From positions 1-64,000 of the IMG/VR virus record IMGVR_UViG_3300007538_000022: a stretch of 64,000 nucleotides of DNA, one strand, 5' to 3'. How positions within the stretch are numbered: the first letter of the stretch is position 1; each line of letters starts with the position of its first letter. Position numbers and translations under genes: made by a program. This document shows positions 23,834-33,004 of the stretch, one piece after another. A model generated the notes under the pieces. The model did not search any database. It was not told the origin of the DNA and saw nothing but the letters and a program-made list of their open reading frames with translations. The stretch is from a virus.

Positions 23834-24763
23834 TTAATCCTTACATGAAAGCCTAGCTAACTGAATTAAAACCGCAGCTAAATTAATTTCTGCATCTGCA
23901 CATATTGTATGATTCACTAAGCCGTCTTTTATAATTAAAACTGCATCATCTTGTAAAGTTTCAGTGTTACCAAATAACTCTATATTAGTATATAGCCATC
24001 TGTAAACATCCTCCATTTCTTCTGCTCTAATTGTACCGCATAATAATTTCCGAGCATCTTGGATTTTACCTTGTTTAAAAAGATCAACCATTTTAAACTT
24101 CCATTCTTGCTCTCCTGCATCTCCTTGCGATACTGGAGAAAGCATACCATTTTGTGAGTTCATTTGAACAGTGTTAATACACTTACGCAAATCTGGATAA
24201 GTTGCCTTAACATAAGTATCAAGAATGTCTAATTCAGGGGTAACTCCTTCGGTTAGCAATATTTCAGCAACTCTTGCAGTAAATTCTGTTTGATCTATTG
24301 TTTCAATTAAGAAACCTTGGCACCTTGAATGTATTGCTGGTATTATTTTATGAGGGAAGTTACATGTCATTAAAAATCTAGATGTACTATGATATTCCTC
24401 CATTACTCCACGTAATGCTGCTTGTGCATTGTGTGAAAGATAATCTGCTTCATCTAATAATACAGCTTTAAACTCACCAAACGGCATTAATTGAATAAAA
24501 TTAACAATTTTGTCCCTAATATCATCTACTGAATTTGTTCGTGAAGCATTAATTTGCAATATATCATAAGGATTTACATCTAATTCATTTAGAAGTATTT
24601 TTGCTAATGTTGTTTTTCCAACACCAGGTCCTCCGCTGAACAACAAATGTGGGATAGATTTTTCATCTATCCATTTACGAATTTGTTTTTCTTGATTAGA
24701 GTCTCTAAATACATATCCGTTAATTGTATCTGGTCGATACTTTTCGACCCATAAATTTTGCAT
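23834..24763 (-). CDS. 44: clamp loader large subunit (gp44)
   Basis: The start is ATG 24763 (MQNLWVEKYRP, 309 residues; T4 gp44 has 319), preceded by AAAGG. AAA+ features: Walker A GGPGVGKTT at 44-52, Walker B AVLLDEADYL, and the SRC arginine-finger motif (IHSRCQGF). Loads gp45 on DNA with gp62, which I cannot find in this window. A near-consensus promoter lies 31-60 bases upstream. Confidence 0.92.
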   Translation of the reverse strand: MQNLWVEKYRPDTINGYVFRDSNQEKQIRKWIDEKSIPHLLFSGGPGVGKTTLAKILLNELDVNPYDILQINASRTNSVDDIRDKIVNFIQLMPFGEFKAVLLDEADYLSHNAQAALRGVMEEYHSTSRFLMTCNFPHKIIPAIHSRCQGFLIETIDQTEFTARVAEILLTEGVTPELDILDTYVKATYPDLRKCINTVQMNSQNGMLSPVSQGDAGEQEWKFKMVDLFKQGKIQDARKLLCGTIRAEEMEDVYRWLYTNIELFGNTETLQDDAVLIIKDGLVNHTICADAEINLAAVLIQLARLSCKD

Positions 24764-24793
24764 ACATTTACCTTTAAAAAACAAATAAAATTA

Positions 24794-24823
24794 ATTATAT
24801 TACACAAACTATATTGTTGTCAA
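24794..24823 (-). promoter_or_regulatory. sigma70-type promoter for gp44-DHFR-cd
   Basis: Minus strand TTGACA (24823-24818), 18-base spacer, TATAAT (24799-24794). Both hexamers exact; the -35 box overlaps the last codons of dexA. Confidence 0.8.
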
Positions 24824-25365
24824 TAATAATTTTTTTTAATATTTAATTCAGAAAATGCTATTTGTATAGCTTTAGATTGGTAAATAGCATCTGCTAACGC
24901 ATTATGCAAATTTTGTTGAATTGATTTTCTAGGATCTTTAGCACAACATGAAAATAATGTTCTACTATCTCTAATTTGCCAAAAGTTCCAAGGTATTGAT
25001 CTTCCTGCTGAACGGTACATGTCTTCTAAAATAGTCATATCAAAACCATAACCTTGTGCCCAGATAACGTCTACACCTACTAACCATTTAGTAAGGGTAG
25101 TTAAACAGTTGTCAACTGTAATTGCATTTGTCTGATCTAATGCTTCTTCTAAGATAGATTGATCTTGTTTAGCCCACCAATTAATAGTGTCATCAGATGT
25201 TGTTCTACTTAACCGATTTTGATCATCGATTGAAATTTTTAAATATAATTCGTCATATGGTTCTTTAGATGAATGTGGATTAAATTTACACCCGCCTAAT
25301 GTAATAACTGTACTTTGAGGACAAGTATCTAAGGTTTCTAAATCGATCGTAGCATGTATTTTCAT
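24820..25365 (-). CDS. dexA: DexA-like 3'-5' exonuclease
   Basis: 181 residues, DEDD/DnaQ-like nuclease. IDLETLDTCPQSTVITLGG gives motif I (D-x-E), INWWAKQ follows as in the phage DexA/DUF5051 group, WAQGYGFDMTILEDMY gives motif II, and HNALADAIYQ gives motif III (H-x4-D). T4 DexA (227 residues) degrades single-stranded DNA; RNase T-like activity is an alternative. Its ATG overlaps the stop of the small upstream gene. Confidence 0.85.
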   Translation of the reverse strand: MKIHATIDLETLDTCPQSTVITLGGCKFNPHSSKEPYDELYLKISIDDQNRLSRTTSDDTINWWAKQDQSILEEALDQTNAITVDNCLTTLTKWLVGVDVIWAQGYGFDMTILEDMYRSAGRSIPWNFWQIRDSRTLFSCCAKDPRKSIQQNLHNALADAIYQSKAIQIAFSELNIKKNYY

Positions 25366-25538
25366 TCTCTATTTTCGTTTCCAATACCAGATAAAATTAA
25401 CATAATATATAAAATAGGCCATCCCCATCCAGATAAAAACCCAGTAATATGAAGTACCATTAATGATACTCCAGTTAAGCCTAGTGTGCTTATGCCAGAG
25501 GATACTGATGTATATCGTTTAAAGTTTTGAATTTTCAT
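25362..25538 (-). CDS. 58-residue membrane protein
   Basis: Open frame MKIQNFKRYTSVSSG, then two hydrophobic stretches (about 16-33 and 36-52, around a GWGWPILYIM segment), ending NENRE. The stop TGA overlaps the dexA ATG (ATGA), which supports a real gene. No clear ribosome-binding site (an AT-rich leader). Function unknown; resembles small phage inner-membrane proteins. Confidence 0.6.
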   Translation of the reverse strand: MKIQNFKRYTSVSSGISTLGLTGVSLMVLHITGFLSGWGWPILYIMLILSGIGNENRE

Positions 25539-25575
25539 ATTTAATTTGTTGTTATTGTTTATGTTAAATTATACT

Positions 25576-25607
25576 ATTGTTATAGGTAGACATCTACCTA
25601 TAACAAT
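25576..25607 (-). terminator. terminator after the gp31-like gene
   Basis: Perfect 15-bp inverted repeat ATTGTTATAGGTAGA / TCTACCTATAACAAT around a 2-base centre, directly at the end of the co-chaperonin gene. Confidence 0.8.
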
Positions 25608-26000
25608 TTAAATATTAGAAAAAAGTTGAGGATCAAATGATGCAGATTGGCCGTTTGAATATTCCGCTCCTACTTGCAAATCATTTGGTTTATGTGTATT
25701 AAATGCTAGTATATTATCTGGATCAACCATTCGATACGTTGTTTCAATAGTTTGATCTGTCATTGTAAAACTTCTAGTCCATCGGCCGTGTTCAACAAGA
25801 ACCCAATCTCCTATTTGATACTCGTCTACATTGTCTTTTCCTTTATCAACTACCCTTCCCCATCTAGGATAAATTCCTCTAGTAGTACCGTCGTCACTTT
25901 TTATAATAACACCTGATGCAGTTTTCTGTTCTCCAAAATACATATCAGTTATTATAACTCTATTAGTAATAGCTCTTGGCTTTCCAGATATAAGTCCCAT
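25608..26000 (-). CDS. 31: GroES-like co-chaperonin (gp31-type)
   Basis: 130 residues (T4 gp31 has 111). AITNRVIITDMYFGEQKTASGVII matches the first strands and the mobile loop region of Cpn10 proteins, and GRVVDKGKDNVDEYQIGDWVLVEHGRWTR matches the GroES core G-x-V-x-x-x-G...GD-V. It would cap host GroEL so that the capsid protein folds. An extra C-terminal tail (after 100) is phage-specific. Confidence 0.85.
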   Translation of the reverse strand: MGLISGKPRAITNRVIITDMYFGEQKTASGVIIKSDDGTTRGIYPRWGRVVDKGKDNVDEYQIGDWVLVEHGRWTRSFTMTDQTIETTYRMVDPDNILAFNTHKPNDLQVGAEYSNGQSASFDPQLFSNI

Positions 26001-26012
26001 ATAGTTTACCTT

Positions 26013-26435
26013 TTATTTTTGAACAAAATTTCCGTCTTTATCTTCAACCCATTCCTCATCTTCTAACATTTTCTTTTCTTCTGCAGAAAGCGGTTGTTTA
26101 ATTGTTTCTTTTTTTGTAGTCGGACTACTAGTTTTTTTGGATGTACTAGCAGTTTTTGTTGTATCTACATTCATTGAATCTGCTGTTTTTTCATTAGTAG
26201 ATGCATCTACAGTTTTATTAGTTTTTTTTTGAGTGTCGTCTTTTGCAACACGCGCATAATGCTCTTTTACAATATCTTCACGTTTTTTAATGATCTTTCC
26301 ACCTGGACCTAACTCGTCACCTCGAGCATTAACCCTAACATTACCGACTGCAGGAGTTAATTCGTTTTTCTTTTTGAGCAACTCCATGTCAACAATCTTT
26401 CCACGCATTGATTTATATTCACGTTTTATAGCCAT
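26013..26435 (-). CDS. conserved phage protein with disordered linker
   Basis: 140 residues. The N-terminus MRGKIVDMELLKKKNELTPAV, GNVRVNARGDELGPGGKII is a pattern conserved in marine T4-like phages without known function. Residues 68-112 are Thr/Lys/Ser low complexity, then a short acidic C-terminal motif (EWVEDKDGNFVQK). 12 bases from the co-chaperonin gene. Possibly a head-associated or scaffold-like protein; not established. Confidence 0.6.
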   Translation of the reverse strand: MAIKREYKSMRGKIVDMELLKKKNELTPAVGNVRVNARGDELGPGGKIIKKREDIVKEHYARVAKDDTQKKTNKTVDASTNEKTADSMNVDTTKTASTSKKTSSPTTKKETIKQPLSAEEKKMLEDEEWVEDKDGNFVQK

Positions 26436-26445
26436 ATCTTTTTCC

Positions 26446-26964
26446 TTATCTTAAAAACTCTCGCCAATCTAATTCATATTTGATTGGATTAATTTTGTGT
26501 AGTTCAAGTAAATATAATACAAATGAACTAACACTACTACCTCTACCTACGCCCCATAATATATTATGTTCTCTCATTAAGTCAACTAAAAATTTTACAT
26601 ATTTAAGAACATTTAAAAAATTAAGGTTAATGTATACTTCAAATTCTTCATTCAATCGGTCAACTTCTTGTTGACTTTGACATTTATTTAACAAATAATC
26701 ATAAACATCAAACTCTTTATATTTAGTAGGCATAAGCCATTCTGTTTGTAAAATTTCATCAAACATTAGTACATCAATGTCTAATGACATATACAATTTT
26801 AAACCTGGTAAATCTTTATTAAATTGTATTTCATTAAATTTCTCAACATCTTCAGATGGTTCACACAATACATTAAAAAGTTTACTAGCATCATTTGAAT
26901 ATAAGATATCTACAATATCTTTATCAGATGCTCTTAATAAACCATACTTATCTTTAACTAACAT
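26446..26964 (-). CDS. truncated DnaE/PolIII-alpha-like protein
   Basis: 172 residues. The end is strikingly like bacterial DNA polymerase III alpha: ILWGVGRGSSVSSFVLYLLEL (about 135-155), then NPIKYELDWREFLR, matching the DnaE GRGSAAGSLVAY and DPLxYxLLFERFL segments. The protein stops just before where DnaE has its catalytic Asp-x-Asp, so it cannot be a polymerase. The N-terminal 130 residues (LPGLKLYMSLDID and others) are less familiar. It may be a stable phage family derived from DnaE or a decayed one. Gene context: conserved proteins of unknown function. Confidence 0.6.
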   Translation of the reverse strand: MLVKDKYGLLRASDKDIVDILYSNDASKLFNVLCEPSEDVEKFNEIQFNKDLPGLKLYMSLDIDVLMFDEILQTEWLMPTKYKEFDVYDYLLNKCQSQQEVDRLNEEFEVYINLNFLNVLKYVKFLVDLMREHNILWGVGRGSSVSSFVLYLLELHKINPIKYELDWREFLR

Positions 26965-26995
26965 ATCAACAAACTATTATTAATAAAACATTATT

Positions 26996-27229
26996 TTAAT
27001 TGATATTAATTAATGTGTCAAGCCCTTCGATTCCTGATTGTTGTCGTTGCTTTTCAGCTTCCTCTGCACGTCTATTGTACAATTCTTCTTTATACATATC
27101 AATTACTACTGCAATTTGTTGTTTTAATATTGGATTATGTGTCTGAAAATATTTCCTTTGTAAATCTATTGTTCCAGTTTCAAGTTCAGATAGTGATATA
27201 CTGGAAACATTAATTAATGGATTAAACAT
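26996..27229 (-). CDS. small conserved phage protein
   Basis: 77 residues: LSELETGTIDLQRKYFQTHN, then PILKQQIAVVIDMYKEELYNRR, a charged helical region. I know this pattern from marine T4-like phages; no function. It overlaps the next structural gene by eight bases. Confidence 0.6.
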   Translation of the reverse strand: MFNPLINVSSISLSELETGTIDLQRKYFQTHNPILKQQIAVVIDMYKEELYNRRAEEAEKQRQQSGIEGLDTLININ

Positions 27230-27899
27230 ATTGCCCTTTACATTCTACAAACAATGTTTGCCCAGAGTCAGGCGTCCAAATTTCAAAAATCATAGGATTA
27301 TCTTGGCTAGTTGACTTTAATAGTCTAACCGTATTATCATATCCAATTGGTGTAGTTGCAGTATCATTTGCATAAATTGCTGATGTTGCGTATTTAGTAG
27401 TAGTTGCTGTATCAAAGTTTAAATTAACAGTAACATCACTATCTACACGAGTGCTAGTTACTGCAAGTCTCATAGATGTTACTGCAATATTGGAATCTTC
27501 CCGTAATGGCCAATCTGTAAAGTTAAACCCTACAGTTTGTATATTTTGTTCATCAATTGAGCTGTCAATCACAATGCGAACTTCTTGATATAAACCATCT
27601 GGTACATATATTGACAAGTTGTTCGATACACTGTCGTTATTAATTACCATTGTTGACCGTTTAAATTGTACTGAACTTAATGACAATATTGGATTAATTA
27701 GAATTTTACCAGTTGATCCAAAATTGTTATTTTCATTTATTTTAACAGTAGTATCTTGTAAATCAGTAATCTCACTTCCTGCTTTAGCAAAATTATCTTT
27801 AATAATTTGGAAATTATCTCTAAAGCCTTGTGTATCGTTATCAACACCTGCTACTGGATATTCTGCATCTATTGTTTCACTTATGATTGTACTAGTCAT
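27222..27899 (-). CDS. virion structural protein with shared N-terminal module
   Basis: 225 residues. Residues 8-45 (EYPVAGVDNDTQGFRDNFQ, IIKDNFAKAGSEI) are a version of the module DGTGDxLRxAFxKVNxNFxEL found at the start of three following proteins, so it probably attaches to the same baseplate or fibre site. The remainder is beta-rich (SVQFKRSTMVINND, VRIVIDSS). First gene of the 15-kb adhesion block. Confidence 0.65.
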   Translation of the reverse strand: MTSTIISETIDAEYPVAGVDNDTQGFRDNFQIIKDNFAKAGSEITDLQDTTVKINENNNFGSTGKILINPILSLSSVQFKRSTMVINNDSVSNNLSIYVPDGLYQEVRIVIDSSIDEQNIQTVGFNFTDWPLREDSNIAVTSMRLAVTSTRVDSDVTVNLNFDTATTTKYATSAIYANDTATTPIGYDNTVRLLKSTSQDNPMIFEIWTPDSGQTLFVECKGQYV

Positions 27900-27915
27900 T
27901 TGTTTTCCTTAAATT

Positions 27916-30900
27916 TTATACATTAACTTGATAATTCGCAAACAAAATAAATTGTTCACTTGAATTATCTTTTGTTCGTTTTATTATATATCTATCAATA
28001 TCATAATTAATAGTTTGTGGATTATAATCGCTGTTTTTTATGTTTCTTAATATGTTTTCACTTGTGCCAGGTTTACAATAACATATAGGAATAGCCATTT
28101 GATAATCCAGTTCTTGAAATTCTAATTGTGGGCTTCTCATCCATAATGGTAAAAACTCTCTTTCAGTTTTTCCAATAGCTTTTATATTATCTCGCATATT
28201 AGCAATACTTGAAATAAATCGAATTTGATCTTTACTATTACTTACTTTAATTGATGTTGTATCTGCTTTAAAAGTATTTGCATATTTAGGTCTACGTCGC
28301 ATTGGTTCACTATCACCGAGTTCTAAAACTACAGTTGCAGTAGACGAATCTCTTATGATAACTTCAAAATCATTCATATCAGTGTTTACTACTACATCAG
28401 TGTTACGAGTTTCTATAATTAGTTGATCGTTAGATACAATTAAAAATTTTGTAAGATTTCTTCCGTACACTGGTAACAGTTCGGTTCCTAAATTATATCC
28501 AGTAACGTCATCTTTTGCAGCATATTGCAAACTATCTACTGTAATATTATTAGCAGTATTTATAGTGAAGTGTTTTTTAGTTTTTCCAATTTTAGGTACC
28601 GCAGGATCAATAACATCAATATAAATTACTTCATATACAACATCACGAGTTCCAGGTAATATCGCAACTGCATTTTTAAACTCTCCCAATATATATTGTT
28701 TTCGTTTATGATTAGTTGCTGCCGCTGCTACAAATTTGTCTATCTCTTTAACTTCTATGCCGCTATAAACTAGCATGTCTAGATTAAGTTGTAATCCAAA
28801 ATTTTTATCTTGAGGTCTATAAATGCTTTCTGGTGTAAATATGCTTGAGTTACTAATAAATTCTCTATACGATAATCTTGTAGATTCTGCTAACATTGGT
28901 CGCATATAGATGTCTGTATATAAGGTATTATCAAAGTCGTTTACAGATAACTTAAATTCACGTTCAACTGCTGAGTAATTAAATCTATCTCTAGCTTCGA
29001 CTACAAAATGAAATTCTCTATCAAATGACGTATCACTTGATATGCCTCCATCAAACGTAGTAGATCTACTATCAAATATTGTTAACCCAGGTTGTTCGGG
29101 TGAGCTAGTTTGATTGGCAATTCCTATAATTTCCCCACTATACGACATATACATTCCGTATGGGAGTCTACCTGATTTAAATGTATACACTATGCTACTA
29201 TCTGGAACTGTAGTTTCTGCTTTAACAAATAATGTGCTTACATAATCTGAATTTATTGTACCTAAGTCAGAAGGAGTAATCCAATTAATATTCGAATCAA
29301 TTTCTCCAATTACTGTAAGTTCAAATGTCTTAACTGAACTTGGCATAACAACATCATCCTGACTTGCTACTACAAAATCTTTAGTAAAATAGTCGTCTTT
29401 AAGTAACGCTAATCCAATATTTCTGTATATTAGTAATTGCTGTCCAATATTAGTATTAAGTTGTACTTTATCTTCGTTCTCACGAAGAACTTGTATTGTT
29501 GTAAGATCTCCAAAAATATCTTTTATATTTGTTAAATTAGTAGTATGTGCTGTTTGTGGGAGCATTACTGTCCAATTTTTACTTGTTACTGCATTAATAT
29601 AAGCATCATAATTAAATTCATGTTTTAACATTAATAAAGTTGCAGATACTATCTGGGATATTGATAGTTGATTAATAGTTTCGGCGATTTCATCCCAATT
29701 TGATAATTCAAATGTAGAATAAGTATGATCCACTTTACATTTGTATATTTTACCATTTTCTCCTGTAACAATATCTCCTATGAAATAGTTTGTTCCAATA
29801 ACCAAATCATACGGCACATTTATTGGATATATATCGTTTTCACTAGTTATGCTATACTCAATATATGGTGAAACAGAATTAATAGTATATGATACATACT
29901 CACTAAACTTAATAACTCTTTCTTTCACTTGTTCTCGTTGTGCATTTGTAATTCGATTAATAAAAAAGTAATCTTGTCCGGCTGCTGCTGTTCTACTTAA
30001 TTTAAAGTCAATTTGTGCAATTAACGGTTGAGTTAATGTAATTGTGTCATAATCACTATTTGAATCATCTACACTTAATACTGTATACTGATGAACTCCT
30101 AATAAGATTTTTTGATTTACTAAATTTTTTAAATCTTGAAAGTTATCATCGCTTGTTAAATCTAATTTGTATATTTTAAATTTGGTATTTCCAGCAATTA
30201 CATCTTCGTAAAAGTTTGCATAAACAGTTATATGTTCGTCGTCTTGCGTCATTCTAGTTGCACGAATTGTAAACTTATAGTTTTCTGTAACTGCTGGCTG
30301 ATATGGCAATATTCCTGCAATTTCTCCAGATAATGCATCTAATGACAAGCCTGGTGGTAGTTCACTAATTGATCCATCGTCATTAAGATCCTCAAGGGTA
30401 TACACAGGTAATCCATCTAATGTTTCATTATGAATAATATCTAAAACTAATATAGTGTAATTATCGGCTCGTTTAAATCCTAGATTACGAGGAGTAATCC
30501 ATACTGGAGTACGTACATTAGTATTATCTGCAGTGAAAATTCCTGTAGCTGCATGCGTAATAGTATTGTCTGCGGTTAAGAAATCATCACCAACAACATA
30601 TATTGTAAAGTCACGCCTTACATACCAATCACCATCTGTTACTGTTACAGTGAATGGATAGTATCTATTTAATTTTATAGGCTGTCTTTCAGTTTCGCTA
30701 AAATCATATGGAACACTATCAAAATAATAGCTTGCAAATCCATTTGAACTTGGAACATAAAAATCTAACGGGTATTTGGAATACGGAGCCGTATCGTACC
30801 CTCCTCCTTGATATATTTTTTCTAGACTTAATAAAGGTTCAACAATGCCTTGTATTCTACCATCTTTAGATAGTGTTAATCCTGGTGGCAGTTCACCGTC

Positions 30901-32280
30901 ATGTTTTCCAATAAAAAATTCTAATTCATCTCCTGCCGGTATGTCAGAATCTGTTGCAATAAGTTGATAATCAACTATTTCATTATCTAATACGAATACA
31001 CTTTTCTTATTAGGATTAACAGGTAACAATCCAGCATTAGTTTGCCATTCGGGTGAATCAGGACCTATTACTAGTACTTCTAATGTTCTATCTTCAAATA
31101 AATCATTAAAGTATGCTCTAACAACAAATGTACTTAACTCATTATGCTGGACTTCAAATACTGTTCCAGTTATTCGATTTTTATTTAAACGCAAACCTCT
31201 AGGAAGTTTGCCACTAATTATTTCAGTATCAACAGTAGTTGAAGTTACTAACGGTAGTAATATATCTGTTGGTCTACGCTCAACTATTGTTCCTAAATTT
31301 GAGCCTGTTGGCACTTTCCATATAGTCGATAGCTCTGTGCTTGCAGAAGTTGGTTGATTAACATATGTTATTTTTTGTTTAGTACTAGGGCCAATGATAT
31401 ATGGATATGCCGGTGCACTTAATGTATCATCTGTAAATGTTACAAAATATGCGTAAGTACCTTTTGGATATTCAGGAGTTACACAATATCGTCCATTATA
31501 CTCGTCTAAGTCGCCGTTACTATAATAAAATACATAATCATCAACAAACGCTCCTGCAGTAAATGATAATGTGCCAAAAGTTGTTGATAATGTTTTGTCA
31601 TATTTCCAATCAGAAGGTCTATGAGTATCTTTAATTTTAGTTCGATACGAACTTAATAAAAGTTTTGTTCCACTATACTGATTAATAGATGTTTTGTATC
31701 CGTATGGTCCGTAGATTGGATACCCATCAAAACAAAATCCTAAAATTTTACTATGTCCGTCTGAATGTCTAAAAAAATCACTATTAAAATTAGTAGTCCT
31801 ATAATAATCATTACTAAAGTTATAAAATCGTTGAATACTCCATCCATTTGTTAGAAATGCACCGTCTCGATAAGTATACTCGTTTACCGATGTGCTTATT
31901 TGTTCTGTTACACCGTGTGCCGGATCGATAGTAAAAACACTTGGAAAATGACCTCGGTTTATTGTAAAACCTGATGGCATTGCAATATTATTGTTTGGGA
32001 TAGTAGATTCTGTTGAATACGGTTTTATTAAAACTCCATTTGCCAAAATACCAACATAATTATCAAACACTTTTTGTGGATTTTGTGTATTTGTTCCGCA
32101 TCTGTCTACAAATGAAAATTTATAATCTTGTAACGTAACTCCATTTATATTTGCATTTGCAGGGAAAGGGTTTCCATTACTTTCAACTGACAGTACTCCT
32201 TGCAATGTTGAAAATATCGACCTACTATTGTAAGAGCCTTGCCGAACATTTATACTTATTAGTTTTGGGTCAAATGCCAT
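27916..32280 (-). CDS. large virion protein with YHYH-like and Ig-like repeats
   Basis: 1454 residues. The N-terminal third contains FDGYPIYGPYGYKTS and related Tyr/Gly motifs of the YHYH domain seen in marine phage structural proteins. At least four Ig-like (He-PIG-type) repeats follow, each with a turn of the form LPxGLxLxxxxxxIxG (LPRGLRLNKNRITGTV, LPPGLTLSKDGRIQGIV, LPPGLSLDALSGEIAGIL, LPYGMYMSYSGEIIGI). The C-terminus is a distinct domain (MRRRPKYANTF, REFLPLWMRSPQ). Likely a baseplate-attached adhesin or fibre. AAGGAAGATTAA precedes the ATG. Confidence 0.8.
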   Translation of the reverse strand: MAFDPKLISINVRQGSYNSRSIFSTLQGVLSVESNGNPFPANANINGVTLQDYKFSFVDRCGTNTQNPQKVFDNYVGILANGVLIKPYSTESTIPNNNIAMPSGFTINRGHFPSVFTIDPAHGVTEQISTSVNEYTYRDGAFLTNGWSIQRFYNFSNDYYRTTNFNSDFFRHSDGHSKILGFCFDGYPIYGPYGYKTSINQYSGTKLLLSSYRTKIKDTHRPSDWKYDKTLSTTFGTLSFTAGAFVDDYVFYYSNGDLDEYNGRYCVTPEYPKGTYAYFVTFTDDTLSAPAYPYIIGPSTKQKITYVNQPTSASTELSTIWKVPTGSNLGTIVERRPTDILLPLVTSTTVDTEIISGKLPRGLRLNKNRITGTVFEVQHNELSTFVVRAYFNDLFEDRTLEVLVIGPDSPEWQTNAGLLPVNPNKKSVFVLDNEIVDYQLIATDSDIPAGDELEFFIGKHDGELPPGLTLSKDGRIQGIVEPLLSLEKIYQGGGYDTAPYSKYPLDFYVPSSNGFASYYFDSVPYDFSETERQPIKLNRYYPFTVTVTDGDWYVRRDFTIYVVGDDFLTADNTITHAATGIFTADNTNVRTPVWITPRNLGFKRADNYTILVLDIIHNETLDGLPVYTLEDLNDDGSISELPPGLSLDALSGEIAGILPYQPAVTENYKFTIRATRMTQDDEHITVYANFYEDVIAGNTKFKIYKLDLTSDDNFQDLKNLVNQKILLGVHQYTVLSVDDSNSDYDTITLTQPLIAQIDFKLSRTAAAGQDYFFINRITNAQREQVKERVIKFSEYVSYTINSVSPYIEYSITSENDIYPINVPYDLVIGTNYFIGDIVTGENGKIYKCKVDHTYSTFELSNWDEIAETINQLSISQIVSATLLMLKHEFNYDAYINAVTSKNWTVMLPQTAHTTNLTNIKDIFGDLTTIQVLRENEDKVQLNTNIGQQLLIYRNIGLALLKDDYFTKDFVVASQDDVVMPSSVKTFELTVIGEIDSNINWITPSDLGTINSDYVSTLFVKAETTVPDSSIVYTFKSGRLPYGMYMSYSGEIIGIANQTSSPEQPGLTIFDSRSTTFDGGISSDTSFDREFHFVVEARDRFNYSAVEREFKLSVNDFDNTLYTDIYMRPMLAESTRLSYREFISNSSIFTPESIYRPQDKNFGLQLNLDMLVYSGIEVKEIDKFVAAAATNHKRKQYILGEFKNAVAILPGTRDVVYEVIYIDVIDPAVPKIGKTKKHFTINTANNITVDSLQYAAKDDVTGYNLGTELLPVYGRNLTKFLIVSNDQLIIETRNTDVVVNTDMNDFEVIIRDSSTATVVLELGDSEPMRRRPKYANTFKADTTSIKVSNSKDQIRFISSIANMRDNIKAIGKTEREFLPLWMRSPQLEFQELDYQMAIPICYCKPGTSENILRNIKNSDYNPQTINYDIDRYIIKRTKDNSSEQFILFANYQVNV

Positions 32281-32296
32281 TTAATCTTCCTTTGTA

Positions 32297-32992
32297 TTAT
32301 ACTTGTCCAAAATCAATTATTGCTAACGATGGTGATTCAAATGTTCCCATATCAATAGTAGATTCGTGTGCTAACCATTCAATTGTAGTGTTAAACTTGG
32401 GATAAATATCTCCAAATTCCATATTTTCAAAATATGCAGAATACTGTGAAAAGTCAGATCCATTTAATGTTCCATAAAATGATCCTGTAACTCGTGCAGC
32501 ATCGATGATGCCCACTGTATAAAAATTATGCCCTTGTGCATTTAAACTGTTAGATAATTTAGGAAACGGATCAGTTTCTAATTTTGAAACAGTATTATCT
32601 ATAACAAGATAATCTCCTTCTATTTTAGTTTTAATTCCATCCCCACCTACAATTTTCAGTTCAGAGTTAGCAGTTAAGTTTATATAGTTTTCATCTGCAG
32701 ATATTGTAATATTAGCAAGATTTTCATTTGGAACACTAATAGTGATAGCAGAGTCTGACGACTCTAACACTACATTAGATCCACTAACTAATTTTTTAAA
32801 TTGTAAATCGTATATTAACTTTTGGGAAAAGATGCCTTCTCCTTCCCCTTCGATATTCGATGCAGTTACGTCACCGGTGATTCTTAAATCAAGTTCTTCA
32901 AAATTTTGATTAACTTTTATAAATGCTTCTCTTAGATCATCGCCTGTTCCGTCGTTTGCAATGTATCCTATATTAATTAATTCTATTGCCAT
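32297..32992 (-). CDS. virion structural protein with shared N-terminal module
   Basis: 231 residues. It starts ELINIGYIANDGTGDDLREA, continuing FIKVNQNFEELDLR, the clearest copy of the module shared with 27222, 34384 and 34923. A beta-rich body follows, with GVIDAARVTGSFYGTLNGSDFSQY near 165-190, a pattern typical of phage fibre proteins. A probable fibre or baseplate protein. Confidence 0.7.
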   Translation of the reverse strand: MAIELINIGYIANDGTGDDLREAFIKVNQNFEELDLRITGDVTASNIEGEGEGIFSQKLIYDLQFKKLVSGSNVVLESSDSAITISVPNENLANITISADENYINLTANSELKIVGGDGIKTKIEGDYLVIDNTVSKLETDPFPKLSNSLNAQGHNFYTVGIIDAARVTGSFYGTLNGSDFSQYSAYFENMEFGDIYPKFNTTIEWLAHESTIDMGTFESPSLAIIDFGQV

Positions 32993-33004
32993 TGTTATTT
33001 CCCT

